From an uncultured Oscillospiraceae bacterium (GTDB lineage Bacteria > Bacillota > Clostridia > Oscillospirales > Oscillospiraceae): a stretch of DNA of 64,000 bases. The position numbers and the translations under genes were made by a program. This document shows, in pieces, positions 7,300-16,687 of this stretch. The notes under the pieces were generated by a model, which saw only the letters and a list, made by a program, of their open reading frames with translations, did no database searches and was not told the DNA's origin. The DNA lies in assembly GCA_947631865.1 (NCBI GenBank), contig CANRNF010000006.1, positions 1 to 64,000 on the forward strand. The letters are read 5' to 3'. The number at the start of each line of letters is the position of its first letter. Position 1 is the stretch's first letter.

Positions 7300-8130
7300 T
7301 TACTCCTTGACGGCGCCGGCGGTGACCGAGCTGATGATGTACTTGGAGAAGCAGGCAAACACCAGCAGGATGGGGACAACCGAGATGGCGACGGCCAGGT
7401 AGATGGCGCCCTGGTTGCGCTGGATGTCTGTGGACGAGCGCAGGGTGGCCATCATGACGGGCAGGGTCATCTTCTCATTCTTCGTGATCAGGATCATGGG
7501 CAGCAGGTAGTTGTTCCAGTTGCCGATGAAGGCCATGATGCCCATGGTGGCCACGGCGGGCTTGGAGATGGGCAGCACGATCCGGTTGAAGATGTAGAAC
7601 TCGCTGGCGCCCTCCATACGGGCCGCTTCGATCAGGGCGGGGGGCATGCTGGAGATGATGTACTGTCTCAGGAAGAAGACAGTGCCCGCCGAGGCGATGC
7701 TGGGCACGATCAGGGGGATGTAGGAGTTGACCAGGTGCAGCTTGGAGCACAGGTTATAGAAACCGATGAGGGAGAGCTGACCGGGGATCATCATGAACAT
7801 GAGGATCATGAAGAAGATGAACTTGTTGCCGTGGAACTTGTAAAAGCCCAGGCCGTAGGCGGTCAGCGCGGAGAAGTAGGCGCACAGCAGGGTGGCGGGG
7901 ACCGCCACGATGACGCTGTTGCGGATGCCCAGGAAGGGGTTGAAGTAGTTGAACACCTGGGTCATGTTCTCCTTCAGGCTGTGGCCGGGGATCAGGGTGA
8001 AGCCGCGGGTGATCTCCACGCCGTTACGGGTGGCGTTGACGATCATCAGCAGGAAGGGGAACAGGCAGACTGCCGCCAGGATCACCAGAAAGGCATACAG
8101 AAGGCCTTTTTTGATTCTATATCCTACCAT
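7300..8130 (-). CDS. sugar ABC transporter permease, MalG/carbohydrate CUT1 type
   Basis: This 276-residue integral membrane protein has about six membrane helices and the permease coupling loop near EAARMEGASEFYIFNRIVLP, which contacts the ATPase. With the neighbouring MalF-type permease it forms the channel of a carbohydrate-uptake (CUT1) importer. The ATG at 8130 was chosen because GGAG lies eight bases upstream; an in-frame TTG six bases earlier is too close to that site. The gene overlaps or abuts the upstream permease. No ATP-binding gene is present in the operon, so a shared MsmK/MsiK-like ATPase elsewhere is expected. A terminator follows directly. Confidence 0.93.
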   Translation of the reverse strand: MVGYRIKKGLLYAFLVILAAVCLFPFLLMIVNATRNGVEITRGFTLIPGHSLKENMTQVFNYFNPFLGIRNSVIVAVPATLLCAYFSALTAYGLGFYKFHGNKFIFFMILMFMMIPGQLSLIGFYNLCSKLHLVNSYIPLIVPSIASAGTVFFLRQYIISSMPPALIEAARMEGASEFYIFNRIVLPISKPAVATMGIMAFIGNWNNYLLPMILITKNEKMTLPVMMATLRSSTDIQRNQGAIYLAVAISVVPILLVFACFSKYIISSVTAGAVKE

Positions 8131-8132
8131 CG

Positions 8133-9053
8133 TCAACGCTCCTTATTGAAGAATTTGTACTGCACGACGGACACGCTCAGGATGATGAGGAACAGCATAT
8201 AGGCCACCGCGGAGGCGTAGCCCGTCTGGGTGGAGCCGGTGGTGAAGCCGAAGCGGTACAGGTACATCATCACTGTCTGCACGTCCTTGTAGGCCGCGCC
8301 GGACTGGCTGGTCATCAGGAAGGGCAGGTCGAACATCTGCAGGCCGCCGATAAGGGAGGTGATGGCCACATACATCATGATGGGACGGATGAGGGGCAGG
8401 GTGATCTTGCCGAAGGTGTGCCAGCGGCTGGAGCCGTCGATGGCGGCGGCCTCGAAGTACTCCTTGTTGATGCCCTGGACCGAGGCCATGAGCATGAGGA
8501 AGGAGTTGCCGAACCACATCCAGCTCTGGATCACCGCCAAGGTGTAGGGCGCGGTGCTGCCCTTGCCCAGCCAGTCGATGGGGTTGTATGTAGCGCCGAA
8601 CAGCTTATAGATGGAGCTGATGAGGATGTTGAAGGTGCCGTAGCGCCAGTCCAGCAGGGTCTGGAACAGGAAGGCGATGGACGTGGCGGCGATGAGGTTG
8701 GGCAGATAGTAGATGATACGGAACACGGGCAGGCCCCGCATCTTGTATTTCACGTCGCTGAAGATGACGACCAGCAGGAAGGCCAGGCCCAGCTGCAGGA
8801 CGATGTTCACGCTCCAGATGCGGACGGTGTTGCCCAGGGCGCGCCAGAAGAATTTATCGGTGATGACGCGCTTATAGTTAGCCAACCAGATCCAGTTGCC
8901 CTTGCCCAGGATCTTCAGGTCGGTAAAGCTCAAGTACAGTGTGCGCAGGACGGGGTAGATGCTGAAGATCGCGAACACGATCACAAAGGGAGCCACGAAA
9001 GCATAGCCCCAGCGGTTATAGGCCGTGAGCTTGCTCTGCCTTTGAAGTTTCAT
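8133..9053 (-). CDS. sugar ABC transporter permease, MalF/carbohydrate CUT1 type
   Basis: This 306-residue permease has six predicted membrane segments, beginning with YAFVAPFVIVFAIFSIYPVL (about 16-35). Its coupling loop is EAAAIDGSSRWHTFGKITLPLI. It pairs with the downstream MalG-type permease and the upstream solute-binding protein to make one importer. The start is the ATG at 9053, nine bases after GGAG; the upstream in-frame GTG at 9071 lies before that ribosome site. The substrate is probably a beta-gluco-oligosaccharide, judged only from the GH3 and phosphorylase neighbours. Confidence 0.93.
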   Translation of the reverse strand: MKLQRQSKLTAYNRWGYAFVAPFVIVFAIFSIYPVLRTLYLSFTDLKILGKGNWIWLANYKRVITDKFFWRALGNTVRIWSVNIVLQLGLAFLLVVIFSDVKYKMRGLPVFRIIYYLPNLIAATSIAFLFQTLLDWRYGTFNILISSIYKLFGATYNPIDWLGKGSTAPYTLAVIQSWMWFGNSFLMLMASVQGINKEYFEAAAIDGSSRWHTFGKITLPLIRPIMMYVAITSLIGGLQMFDLPFLMTSQSGAAYKDVQTVMMYLYRFGFTTGSTQTGYASAVAYMLFLIILSVSVVQYKFFNKER

Positions 9054-9156
9054 TTGACACTTCTCCTTCACGAACCCTTGATTTCATCTGAACGTGGCCC
9101 GCCGCGGCGGGCCACGTCCAGCTTTGTTTTACATTACGTCGGAGAGACGCGCTTTA

Positions 9157-10539
9157 TCAGCGGTCGATCTCCAGCTCGGGATAGGTGTAAGCGACGGTGT
9201 CGTAGAACTCCTCGATGGCCTCTTCCTTGGTGGCCACGCCGGTCTTCACAGAGCTGATGGCAGCGCCCCAGGCGTCGCCCACGATCTTATCGTAGGGAGT
9301 GACCTTGGAGTAGTCGATGCCCTCGGCCTGCTCCTGCCAGAAGGCGTACAGCTTCTGGTTGCCGTAGACGGGGTTCTCGTCGTCCTTGTGAGCCTCGAGG
9401 ACGCTCTTCAGGGAGACAGTGTCGCCCTCGGAGAAGGTGATCCACCAGTCGGCGGTCTCCTCGTTCAGGGTGACCCACTTCACGAACTCCCAAGCCAGGT
9501 CCTTCTTCTCGCTGAGCTCGGAGATGCCGATGAAGGTGCCGCCGCCGAAGCCGTAAGCCGGGCCGGCGCAGACGCCCCACAGGCCGGAGGTCTCTTCCAC
9601 GTTGTCGCGCATGGTCAGCACGCCCCAGGAGGGCAGACCGAACGCGAACACCTCGGCCTCCTGCAGGCCCTCGGTGGCCTCGGCGAACTCGTCAGCGGAA
9701 GCCCACACGTTGACGGAGTCGTCAGCGTAGTTCTGGATGTCGGCGGTCAGGATGGGGACAGGACCGCGCATGGCCTGGTACCAGGGGGTGGACCACTGGT
9801 TGGCATAGGCGGTCAGGTCGTTCTGGTACAGGGCCACGACCAGATCCATGTAGTCCAGACGGGCCTGGGACAGGTTCAGCTTGCCGTCCACGACCCACGC
9901 CTCGTCGCCGGAGAAGTAGTTGATCTCGGAGTCGGAGGAGAAGATGCGGTAGCCCGCGTCCTTCAGCTTCTGGGCGGTATCCAGGATGGTGGGATAGTCG
10001 GCGAACAGCTTGCCGATCTCTTCGGGATCCTCGGTGCCGAAGACCTTCTCGGCGATGTCGCGGCGATAGTAAAGACCGGCAGGGGTGATCTGGTAGGAAA
10101 TGGCGCGCTGGACGCCGTTTTCATCCTTGCCCACGTCCCAGACGTAGTCCACGATCTGGTCCGCGTAATCCTGAGCGCCCAGGGCATCCAGGTCGGCGAA
10201 GGCGCCGTAGCTGAACATATCGCCCAGCATCTGGGGCTCGCCCACGATGATGTCGGGCTCGGTCTCGCCGCCCACAAGAGCGGTCTGGACCTTGGTGGGA
10301 TAGTCCTCGGGGGCGATGACGACCACTTCCATCTCAACGCCGGTCATCGCCTGATAACGGGCGCCGAAGCTGACCAGGTCGTCGGCCAGGGTCCAGACGA
10401 CCAGCTTGTCGCCGGTGAGCTCCACGGGGGTCAGATCGGCAACGGCCTCGTCCGCCCGGGCAAAGGCGACGGTGCCCAGGCTCATGACCATGACCAGGAC
10501 AAGGGCCATCGCCAGAAGTTTCTTCGCGAGTTTCATCAT
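9157..10539 (-). CDS. extracellular sugar-binding protein of the CUT1 importer
   Basis: The 460-residue protein has a positively charged, hydrophobic signal sequence (1-about 27) ending VAFARADE. It belongs to the family 1 solute-binding proteins (e.g. LVVWTLADDLVSFGARYQAMTGVEMEVVVI and GGGTFIGISELSEKKDLAWEFVKWV). It should capture an oligosaccharide outside the membrane and deliver it to the two permeases. Gram-positive binding proteins normally carry a lipobox Cys, but here that position is Thr (SLGT) and no Cys follows, so it may be released or held by an uncleaved signal. AGGAGG is six bases before the first ATG; a second in-frame ATG follows directly. It is first in its operon, with its own promoter. 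Homologues bind varied sugars, so the ligand is unknown. Confidence 0.92.
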   Translation of the reverse strand: MMKLAKKLLAMALVLVMVMSLGTVAFARADEAVADLTPVELTGDKLVVWTLADDLVSFGARYQAMTGVEMEVVVIAPEDYPTKVQTALVGGETEPDIIVGEPQMLGDMFSYGAFADLDALGAQDYADQIVDYVWDVGKDENGVQRAISYQITPAGLYYRRDIAEKVFGTEDPEEIGKLFADYPTILDTAQKLKDAGYRIFSSDSEINYFSGDEAWVVDGKLNLSQARLDYMDLVVALYQNDLTAYANQWSTPWYQAMRGPVPILTADIQNYADDSVNVWASADEFAEATEGLQEAEVFAFGLPSWGVLTMRDNVEETSGLWGVCAGPAYGFGGGTFIGISELSEKKDLAWEFVKWVTLNEETADWWITFSEGDTVSLKSVLEAHKDDENPVYGNQKLYAFWQEQAEGIDYSKVTPYDKIVGDAWGAAISSVKTGVATKEEAIEEFYDTVAYTYPELEIDR

Positions 10540-10594
10540 GCAGTTCCTCCTTGATTTGATTTGGCGTGGGGTTTGATATTATTACTGCATTCCC

Positions 10595-10623
10595 ATTATA
10601 AAACCCTTTATTTTTGGTGAAAA
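10595..10623 (-). promoter_or_regulatory. sigma-A-like promoter of the sugar ABC operon
   Basis: On the minus strand TTTTCA (10618-10623) and TATAAT (10595-10600) are separated by 17 bases. The -10 is perfect and the -35 matches four of six. It lies about 55 bases before the binding-protein start, between that gene and the terminator of the phosphorylase genes. Confidence 0.65.
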
Positions 10624-10677
10624 TGTACGATATTTTAGAAAGGTATCCATTTTTTATCCCCGGCAGAAAAGAGAGAC

Positions 10678-10715
10678 AAAAAAACCACCCCCGCCGCCTG
10701 AAAAGGGCGGCGGGG
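10678..10715 (-). terminator. terminator of the phosphorylase genes
   Basis: A 10-base-pair stem CCCCGCCGCC / GGCGGCGGGG (10689-10715) is followed on the minus strand by a T-rich tract (10678-10684). It lies 30 bases past the stop of the 1036-residue phosphorylase. Confidence 0.85.
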
Positions 10716-10744
10716 ATGGCAGAAAGCCCCAGGTTTTCCAGATG

Positions 10745-13700
10745 TTACCGGCGGACGAGGGTGACCTCCATCGCGGCGGCCTGTCCGTCCCGGACGGCCC
10801 GGGCCAGGTCTCCCCGGAGGGCGTCCTCCCCCCGGGCGGCGGAGCCGTCCCGGAACCGGACGCCGATAGAGGCGATACGGTAGGCACCGGGAACGAAGTC
10901 CTCCCGGTCGGGCAGGCGGTAAGTCACGTCCGTGCAGCCCAGGAATCGGGCCGTGACGGTCTTATCCTCCCCGATGAGCCAGGAGGGGATGGCGGGCGCC
11001 AGCCGGCAGACCAGCTCTCCGTCCTCCAGGGCGAAGGGCCGCTCGCCGAAGAACATCCGCCGCCAGATGCTGAGAAATTCCGCCGTGGAGCCGCTGAGCC
11101 GGGCCACGAAGCCCCGGCCGTGGAGGCTCTCGTTGGGGTTGGCGGAGCTGGCGATGAAGGAGGAGTTCTCCAGGGTGCTGCGGCCGTACACCGCTGGGTC
11201 CAGGAAAGGCACGCCGGCGTCGTGGAAGTCCCGGAAGAACTCCTCATAGAGCCCGCAGCGCAGCAGTTCCAGCAGGTATTTGTACTCCATGTGCAGCCAG
11301 ATGGAGGCGTTTTCCAGCCAGCCCGGCGTGAACGCCCGGCACCGGCCCAGCTCGTAGCTGGCCTCCTGGAGGGAGGCGTTGACCCGGTACATGGCCAGTT
11401 TCTTATCGTAGAGCTCCCCGGCGCGGACCGCGTCGTAGAGGGCCTTTTTCTCGCTCTCGGGCAGGTCCAGCTTCAGGTAGCGGACGGGCCCTTCCAAAAA
11501 GGCGGGGACGGGACGGACGGTGAAATGGCGGGGGTGGATGCCCTCCTCGTCCCTGGTGTAGTCCGTCACGTCGTAGGAGAAATAGGTGGGGCACATGGGG
11601 CCGGAGGAAGTGCCGTATCGCTGGGCCTTTTCGATGCCGCGGGCGACCGTGGCGGCCAGGCCCCGGAGCATTTCGGCCAGGCGGGCGGCGTCGTAGGACG
11701 TCCGCTCGCCGCTTACGCCCTCCCAGGTCCGGGCCCGGTAGGCCTCCTTCGCGTCGTTGATATCATTCCAGAAGCCCGGGGCCTCCCCGTCCCCGGCCAG
11801 TTCTCCGGCGTGCGCGCCGTTGACCCGGCAGACCGCCTCCAGGAAGTCCCCGATCTCGGCCAGCAGTTCCACCTGGCCGGGGCAGCGGTCCAGGGCTGCG
11901 ACGGTGAAGTCCACCATGCGCTTCAGTTCATAGGTCTCCGCCATGGAGGAGCCCAGAAGGCCGGGCAGGCCGTTGAGCGCGTCGTACCAGCCGGGCTTGC
12001 CGCCCTCCATCTCCACGCCCATGCCGTAGGGGTCCAGGGCGGCGAACTTGATGGAGCAGAGGAAGGTCAGCTTCTCCAGAAGGCTGCTCTGGACCAGCTT
12101 GCCGGAGCCGTCCCGCAGATACTTTTCCGCCGTGGTCCGGCGGGAGCCCTCGTCCAGGGCGTGGTACTGGCGGATGCCGTCGGGGGTCTCGGCGTAGCGC
12201 CGGGCCCGGGGGGCGATAAGTATCTGGGACAAGAACCAAGTGTGCTCGGGGGTATACAGCAGCTCCCGCTCCTTCTCCGGGAAGATGGCCAGGTACTCCT
12301 CCACCAGGTCCAAATTATAGTCCCAGTGGTCAGACCAGTAGCCCTCCCCGAAGCTGGCGTTCAGCTGGCCGGTGGAGGCGGTGAGGATGTCCGCCAGGAG
12401 CTTGTCGGCCGCGGGGCCGTCCAGGTGCTCCGTGAGGACGGTGTAGACCCGGCCCGGGGTGAAGGGCCCGGCCAGCAGGGGGGCCAGAGCCTCCTTCGCG
12501 AGGGCGGGGAGGGAGGCGGTGAGCCTTTCTGCGTTCTCCGGGGAGAGGGTATAGGTCTGCATCTCCACGGACAGGGGGTTGCACCCGTCCAGCTGGATGA
12601 GGCTGTAGAAAAGGCGGATGTTGTGCCGGCCCACGAAGGGGGCGAAGAAGGTGTCGCTGCGGCGGTTCTGGTCCACGTCCCGGAAGTTGCCGTTGCCCTG
12701 GGAGTAGAACTCGGGGAGCATGGAGAAAAAGTTATAGTCCCGCTCCAGATCCCCGTGCTTGCGGGAATAGACGTAGAACACCTTGTCCCCCAGCAGCAGG
12801 GGCTGGCCGCCCCGGAGCACGTTGTCCATATAGGTATAGCGGCAATAGGCGTCGAACACGCCGTCGGCGGTGGCGGTGGCGATGGGGTCGGTGAGCTCCC
12901 CGGTCAGCGCCCGGGCCCGGTCCCGCTTTGCGTCGAACCAGGCGTCGTCGTGCTTCTGTGCCAGAAAAGTGTCCAGGATGTCGTGCCGCTCCACCTGGCC
13001 GATGATCTCGTTGAGGGTGAGGCTCTTCCCGGGGGCCAGGGTCCGCTCTGCGGCGAAGAAGGCGCAGGGCAGGAGATTGGAGTCGTGCTGTGTCCCGGTG
13101 AGGACTTTTTCCAGGCCGCCCTCCGCGAAAGGGACGGGCCGTTCCAGCGCGGTATCCCAGGCGAAGACCGCCTCCGGGTCCGCTGTCACCGGCAGGAGCC
13201 CACCGGTCTCGCCGAAGCCGGCGGCAAAGCCGCCGCCTTCAACGGCACTGACCCGGGCCGTGTCGGCCATGCTGGCCCGGACCCGGTAATAGGGCACCCG
13301 GGAGGGGACGTCCTCCACCTGCATGGAGGCCTTGGCTGTCTGGAGGATGTTCTTGAGGGCTAGGTCGCTGACCCCGTAGGGCACCAGCTCCGGCATGCCG
13401 TCCAGGAGCTCTAATTTGCAGGCCGCGCGTCCGGTGTTGGTGACAGTGACCCGCCGCACCAGGGCGCCCAGCCGCTCCTCGGGCAGGACAAAGTATTCCA
13501 CCTCCACCCGAAGGCCGTGGCCCGGGTCGTCCTCCCGGAGGGAGAGCAGGTCGCTCTCCACCGTCATGGTTCCCAGCTCCGCCCGGGTGAAGGCCTCGAA
13601 AAACACCCCGTCCCGGCGCAGGAAGGTGCGGAAGCCCCGCCGCCCCACGGCCTCGTAGGCCCGGTGGGCCGGCAGAAACTCCATGATGGCCCGGTCCTTA

Positions 13701-13855
13701 TTGTCCACGCCGAAGCTGACCACGCCCTGGCCTCGGTTAACATAATAACACCAGATGGGGATGCCCTTCACCCCCGCGATGCCGGGCAGAAAGCTGGCGA
13801 AGGGGGGCTTCCGGGCGTAGCGTTCCATGGTGAAAGCGTCCGTTTTTCCGTTCAT
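10745..13855 (-). CDS. large oligoglucan phosphorylase (GH94-like; GH94, GH149 or GH161)
   Basis: This 1036-residue cytoplasmic protein should cleave beta-gluco-oligosaccharides with phosphate, yielding glucose 1-phosphate. The N-terminal beta-sandwich begins with FASFLPGIAGVKGIPIWCYY, followed by NRGQGVVSFG. The (alpha/alpha)6 barrel contains GNGNFRDVDQNRRSD, YWSDHWDYNLD and PGWYDALNG. The Asp625 in the last motif occupies the place of the catalytic acid of GH94 (DWND). Its length fits chain-acting phosphorylases such as 1,2-beta-oligoglucan phosphorylase (GH94, about 1090-1110 residues) or the beta-1,3-glucan phosphorylases of GH149/GH161, and exceeds disaccharide phosphorylases. I cannot decide the linkage from sequence. 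It starts nine bases after the GH94 gene upstream (GGAG six bases before the ATG), so the two are co-expressed. Confidence 0.85.
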   Translation of the reverse strand: MNGKTDAFTMERYARKPPFASFLPGIAGVKGIPIWCYYVNRGQGVVSFGVDNKDRAIMEFLPAHRAYEAVGRRGFRTFLRRDGVFFEAFTRAELGTMTVESDLLSLREDDPGHGLRVEVEYFVLPEERLGALVRRVTVTNTGRAACKLELLDGMPELVPYGVSDLALKNILQTAKASMQVEDVPSRVPYYRVRASMADTARVSAVEGGGFAAGFGETGGLLPVTADPEAVFAWDTALERPVPFAEGGLEKVLTGTQHDSNLLPCAFFAAERTLAPGKSLTLNEIIGQVERHDILDTFLAQKHDDAWFDAKRDRARALTGELTDPIATATADGVFDAYCRYTYMDNVLRGGQPLLLGDKVFYVYSRKHGDLERDYNFFSMLPEFYSQGNGNFRDVDQNRRSDTFFAPFVGRHNIRLFYSLIQLDGCNPLSVEMQTYTLSPENAERLTASLPALAKEALAPLLAGPFTPGRVYTVLTEHLDGPAADKLLADILTASTGQLNASFGEGYWSDHWDYNLDLVEEYLAIFPEKERELLYTPEHTWFLSQILIAPRARRYAETPDGIRQYHALDEGSRRTTAEKYLRDGSGKLVQSSLLEKLTFLCSIKFAALDPYGMGVEMEGGKPGWYDALNGLPGLLGSSMAETYELKRMVDFTVAALDRCPGQVELLAEIGDFLEAVCRVNGAHAGELAGDGEAPGFWNDINDAKEAYRARTWEGVSGERTSYDAARLAEMLRGLAATVARGIEKAQRYGTSSGPMCPTYFSYDVTDYTRDEEGIHPRHFTVRPVPAFLEGPVRYLKLDLPESEKKALYDAVRAGELYDKKLAMYRVNASLQEASYELGRCRAFTPGWLENASIWLHMEYKYLLELLRCGLYEEFFRDFHDAGVPFLDPAVYGRSTLENSSFIASSANPNESLHGRGFVARLSGSTAEFLSIWRRMFFGERPFALEDGELVCRLAPAIPSWLIGEDKTVTARFLGCTDVTYRLPDREDFVPGAYRIASIGVRFRDGSAARGEDALRGDLARAVRDGQAAAMEVTLVRR

Positions 13856-13864
13856 GGCAGGCTC

Positions 13865-16534
13865 CTATTCCAAATAGATGTGGATGGTGTGTACGGCGGC
13901 TGGATCCAGGGCGGCCAGGGCCTCCCGGGAGAGGAGGGCTTTCCCGTCTGAGAGGGGGATATCCCCGCCGTCCAGAGCCGCGGCGGCCAGGTGATAGCCG
14001 TCCGGGTCCTTGTGGGCCGCGTTGTGGATATGTATGTCCAGCCGCCGCCCGGCGAAGGTCAGCTCCAGCCGGGCAAGGCCGTCTTTGTCAAACTCGCCGC
14101 CCATGAGCGCCGGGGCGATCTCCAGCGCGCCCAGGCGGCCCCGCACGCCGAACGCCTCCGTCACCGCCGTGAGCAGATACCAGCTGGCCGCGCCGGTGAG
14201 GTAGTGGTACAGCCCCCGGCCGTCCCGGCCGAAGTACTCGGGGACGCCCGGATAGATGCGGCTGCGGTCAAAGTCCATGGCCTGGCGGTACAGGCTGGCC
14301 AGGGCCTTGTGCCCCTCCCGGGCCATGCCCCGGCCGTAGAGGGCGTTGGCGTACATGACGGCCATGTGGGAGAACACGGCCCCGTTCTCCTTCTCCCCGT
14401 AGGCGAAGCCGAACATCCGGCCCATATGGCTTTCAAAGGGGGTGTTCAGCCGGTAGCCGCCGCAGGCACCGTCGTAAAGGTAAGCGTCGGCGCTGCCGGC
14501 GATGGCGCGGGCCTGGTCATCTGTGGCCGTGCCAGCCATGAGGGCAAAGACCTGACTGGTGAGCATCATGCGCACCGCGCCGTCCCGCTCGCCCTCGAGA
14601 CGGTTTCCGTCGTTGTCGTAGTAGCCGTTGAACCAGCCGCGGCCGCAGCTGTCGGTGACCCATTCCGTGCGGCGGATGTGGTCCATGAGCCACATGCCCT
14701 TCTCCCGGAGGTTCGCGGCGAGGGCTGACCCGTCCAGCTCTGTGCGTTCACCGCTCACGGTGTGAGCGCACCCGGCGGTGTACTTGTCCAGCAGGGCGGT
14801 CTTGGCAGCCGGGTCCCCGTAGAGGGCCGCGCCGCCCTCCAGCAGCACAGTCATCTCCTTTAAAATGGAGACGGTGGGCTCGCTCCGGGCCCGGATGAGC
14901 CGGGCCAGGTCCAGAAGGTTTTTGGCGTAGGCGCTGGCGAAGGCCACGCTCTCGCCCCGCTCACCGGCCATGTCCAAGGCGTCGTTCCAGTCCGCGTCCC
15001 GCAGGCGCAGGTGGTTATGCTCCCCTACCTCCCAGAAGGAGGTGAGGTTTTGCACCAGCAGGTGCTCCAGTACCGTGCCCCGGTATTCCCGGCCGGCCTC
15101 GTCCAGCTGCCAGGTGCCGTCGGGGTCCCAGCGCTCGTCCACGGCCGTGCCCCGGCGGACCTGCCGGTCTTTGAAGTACCGCTGCTCCCGGTCCAGGATA
15201 TCCAGGTCCCCGGTCTGGTCTATGTAGAGGGCGGTGGTCATGGCGGGCCACACCCCATGGTCCATCCAGACCCGGGTGATGGCGTTGCGGTCTGCCTTGA
15301 ATTCACCCTGTCCCTCGCCGATGATGGTGGCGTTGGTGCCGTCCAGGCGCACCCCGGCGAAGTTGGAAAGCAGCATCTGGCCCACGGGAGCCGGGTCCAT
15401 GAGCAGCAGGGCAAGACAGTCCTGCCACAGGTCCCGCCAGCCCCGGCCGCCCCGGCCGTAATCGTGGTGGGGCAGGAAGGAGCAGCCGAAGATACGCCGC
15501 AGCTCCGGCTGGAAGGCCACCCAGGCCATGAAGCCGTCGAAATCGGCGTCGCCGGTGTGGAAACGGATGTTCACCTTCTCCCGCCAGTGGGCCTTTGTCC
15601 GCTCCCAGGCGGCGTATACGCCGGCTTTGTCGGCGAACCGTTCCCGCGGCGTGGACAGGGGCTCGTCCCGGCCCGTGAGGGTGAGAAAAAGGGTATACTC
15701 CCGGCTCTCACCGGGGGCCAGGGTGACCGGGGCGAAGCGAAGGCCGCCCAGGGCCTCCTGTCCGGCGGAAGTATATCCGGGCTTCACGCCCGGGTCGTTA
15801 TGCAAAAGGGCTTGGGGCCATTCCAGCGTCCCGCCCGGGCCGGTGAAGGCGTCCTGCTCGGGGTAAAAGGTCTCCGGCGGCGCGCCATGCTCGTCCATGC
15901 CCTGGACGGCGTACACGCTGTCCCCGGGCCGGTGGCCCCGCTCGTCGAAGGACAGGGTGGGGGTCACGGTCATGCCGTATTCAGTGACGGCGATGCGGTG
16001 GAGGAGGCTGGTCACGTGCCGGTGGTCACGAAGGTTATCGGCGCTGCGGCCGTAGAGGGGCACGGCGGCCACGGGGGTGAAGGCCACCGGGTGGTCCGAC
16101 ACGTTCTTGATGCGGACCTGGTGGACCTCCCCGTCCCCCTCCGGGGGGATGAAGGAGAGGATGTCCGCGCGGAATGTTTTTCCTGTGCGGGTGGCCCGGT
16201 GCCACATATACCCGGCGGTGACAGCGCATTTTTCTTCTTTGTCTGTCCCGGCCAGGGCCATCTGGGCGGCGGAACAGCCCGCGGCGGACCAGGGCCGGCC
16301 GCCCTGCGGCAGGCACCAGAAGTTCCGGCTGGTACGGCCGGTATAGAGGTCGCCTATGCTCACCGGGGCCAGGAGGAAGTGGTTCTGGTCCGTCTTGGCG
16401 TCCCCGGCCAGGTATGGGGTCACGGCGCTCTTCAGCCCCGTCTCCCCGGCCAGGGGGAAATAGAGGCCCCGGTCGGACCCGGCGCCCTCCAGCGTGAAGC
16501 GGTCGCCCTCGGGGGCGAAACGGCACTTGCCCAT
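13865..16534 (-). CDS. GH94 disaccharide phosphorylase, laminaribiose-phosphorylase-like
   Basis: The 889-residue cytoplasmic enzyme has the GH94 layout: an N-terminal beta-sandwich (LYFPLAGETGLKSAVTP, YGRSADNLRDHRHVTSLLHR, TLSFDERGH), then the helical barrel with FLPHHDYGRGGRGWRDLWQD and the catalytic acid Asp518 in DADWNDALD. Family members cleave beta-gluco-disaccharides by phosphorolysis to glucose 1-phosphate plus glucose, saving one ATP. The N-terminal motifs resemble my recollection of Paenibacillus laminaribiose phosphorylase more than cellobiose phosphorylase, and the length also fits (about 910). That would favour beta-1,3-linked substrates for the locus, but a different linkage is possible. 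AGGAGG lies seven to eight bases before the ATG. It heads a two-gene unit with the larger phosphorylase. Confidence 0.9.
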   Translation of the reverse strand: MGKCRFAPEGDRFTLEGAGSDRGLYFPLAGETGLKSAVTPYLAGDAKTDQNHFLLAPVSIGDLYTGRTSRNFWCLPQGGRPWSAAGCSAAQMALAGTDKEEKCAVTAGYMWHRATRTGKTFRADILSFIPPEGDGEVHQVRIKNVSDHPVAFTPVAAVPLYGRSADNLRDHRHVTSLLHRIAVTEYGMTVTPTLSFDERGHRPGDSVYAVQGMDEHGAPPETFYPEQDAFTGPGGTLEWPQALLHNDPGVKPGYTSAGQEALGGLRFAPVTLAPGESREYTLFLTLTGRDEPLSTPRERFADKAGVYAAWERTKAHWREKVNIRFHTGDADFDGFMAWVAFQPELRRIFGCSFLPHHDYGRGGRGWRDLWQDCLALLLMDPAPVGQMLLSNFAGVRLDGTNATIIGEGQGEFKADRNAITRVWMDHGVWPAMTTALYIDQTGDLDILDREQRYFKDRQVRRGTAVDERWDPDGTWQLDEAGREYRGTVLEHLLVQNLTSFWEVGEHNHLRLRDADWNDALDMAGERGESVAFASAYAKNLLDLARLIRARSEPTVSILKEMTVLLEGGAALYGDPAAKTALLDKYTAGCAHTVSGERTELDGSALAANLREKGMWLMDHIRRTEWVTDSCGRGWFNGYYDNDGNRLEGERDGAVRMMLTSQVFALMAGTATDDQARAIAGSADAYLYDGACGGYRLNTPFESHMGRMFGFAYGEKENGAVFSHMAVMYANALYGRGMAREGHKALASLYRQAMDFDRSRIYPGVPEYFGRDGRGLYHYLTGAASWYLLTAVTEAFGVRGRLGALEIAPALMGGEFDKDGLARLELTFAGRRLDIHIHNAAHKDPDGYHLAAAALDGGDIPLSDGKALLSREALAALDPAAVHTIHIYLE

Positions 16535-16624
16535 AGAAAGTTCCTCCTGTCAGCTATACCACGCTTTTATATTACCGAAACCGGCGGCGGAAGTTAAGGT
16601 GCTTTTTTTCTCCCAGGTCTCCAC

Positions 16625-16673
16625 ATTTTATAAAACAGGCCCGGCGGGAGAGGAGAGCTCGTCCCGTCGGGCC
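16625..16673 (-). terminator. terminator of the DUF624 gene
   Basis: A 12-base-pair stem (GGCCCGGCGGGA / TCCCGTCGGGCC, one G-T pair; 16638-16673) is followed on the minus strand by TGTTTTATAAAA. It lies just past the stop of the DUF624 gene and before the phosphorylase pair. Confidence 0.8.
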
Positions 16674-16687
16674 GTGTGAAGTTGATT

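Noticed and set aside
5320-8202. 960-codon plus-strand open frame
   Set aside because: It crosses the intergenic repeat and runs antisense to the AraC-type regulator and a permease, so it is not a gene.
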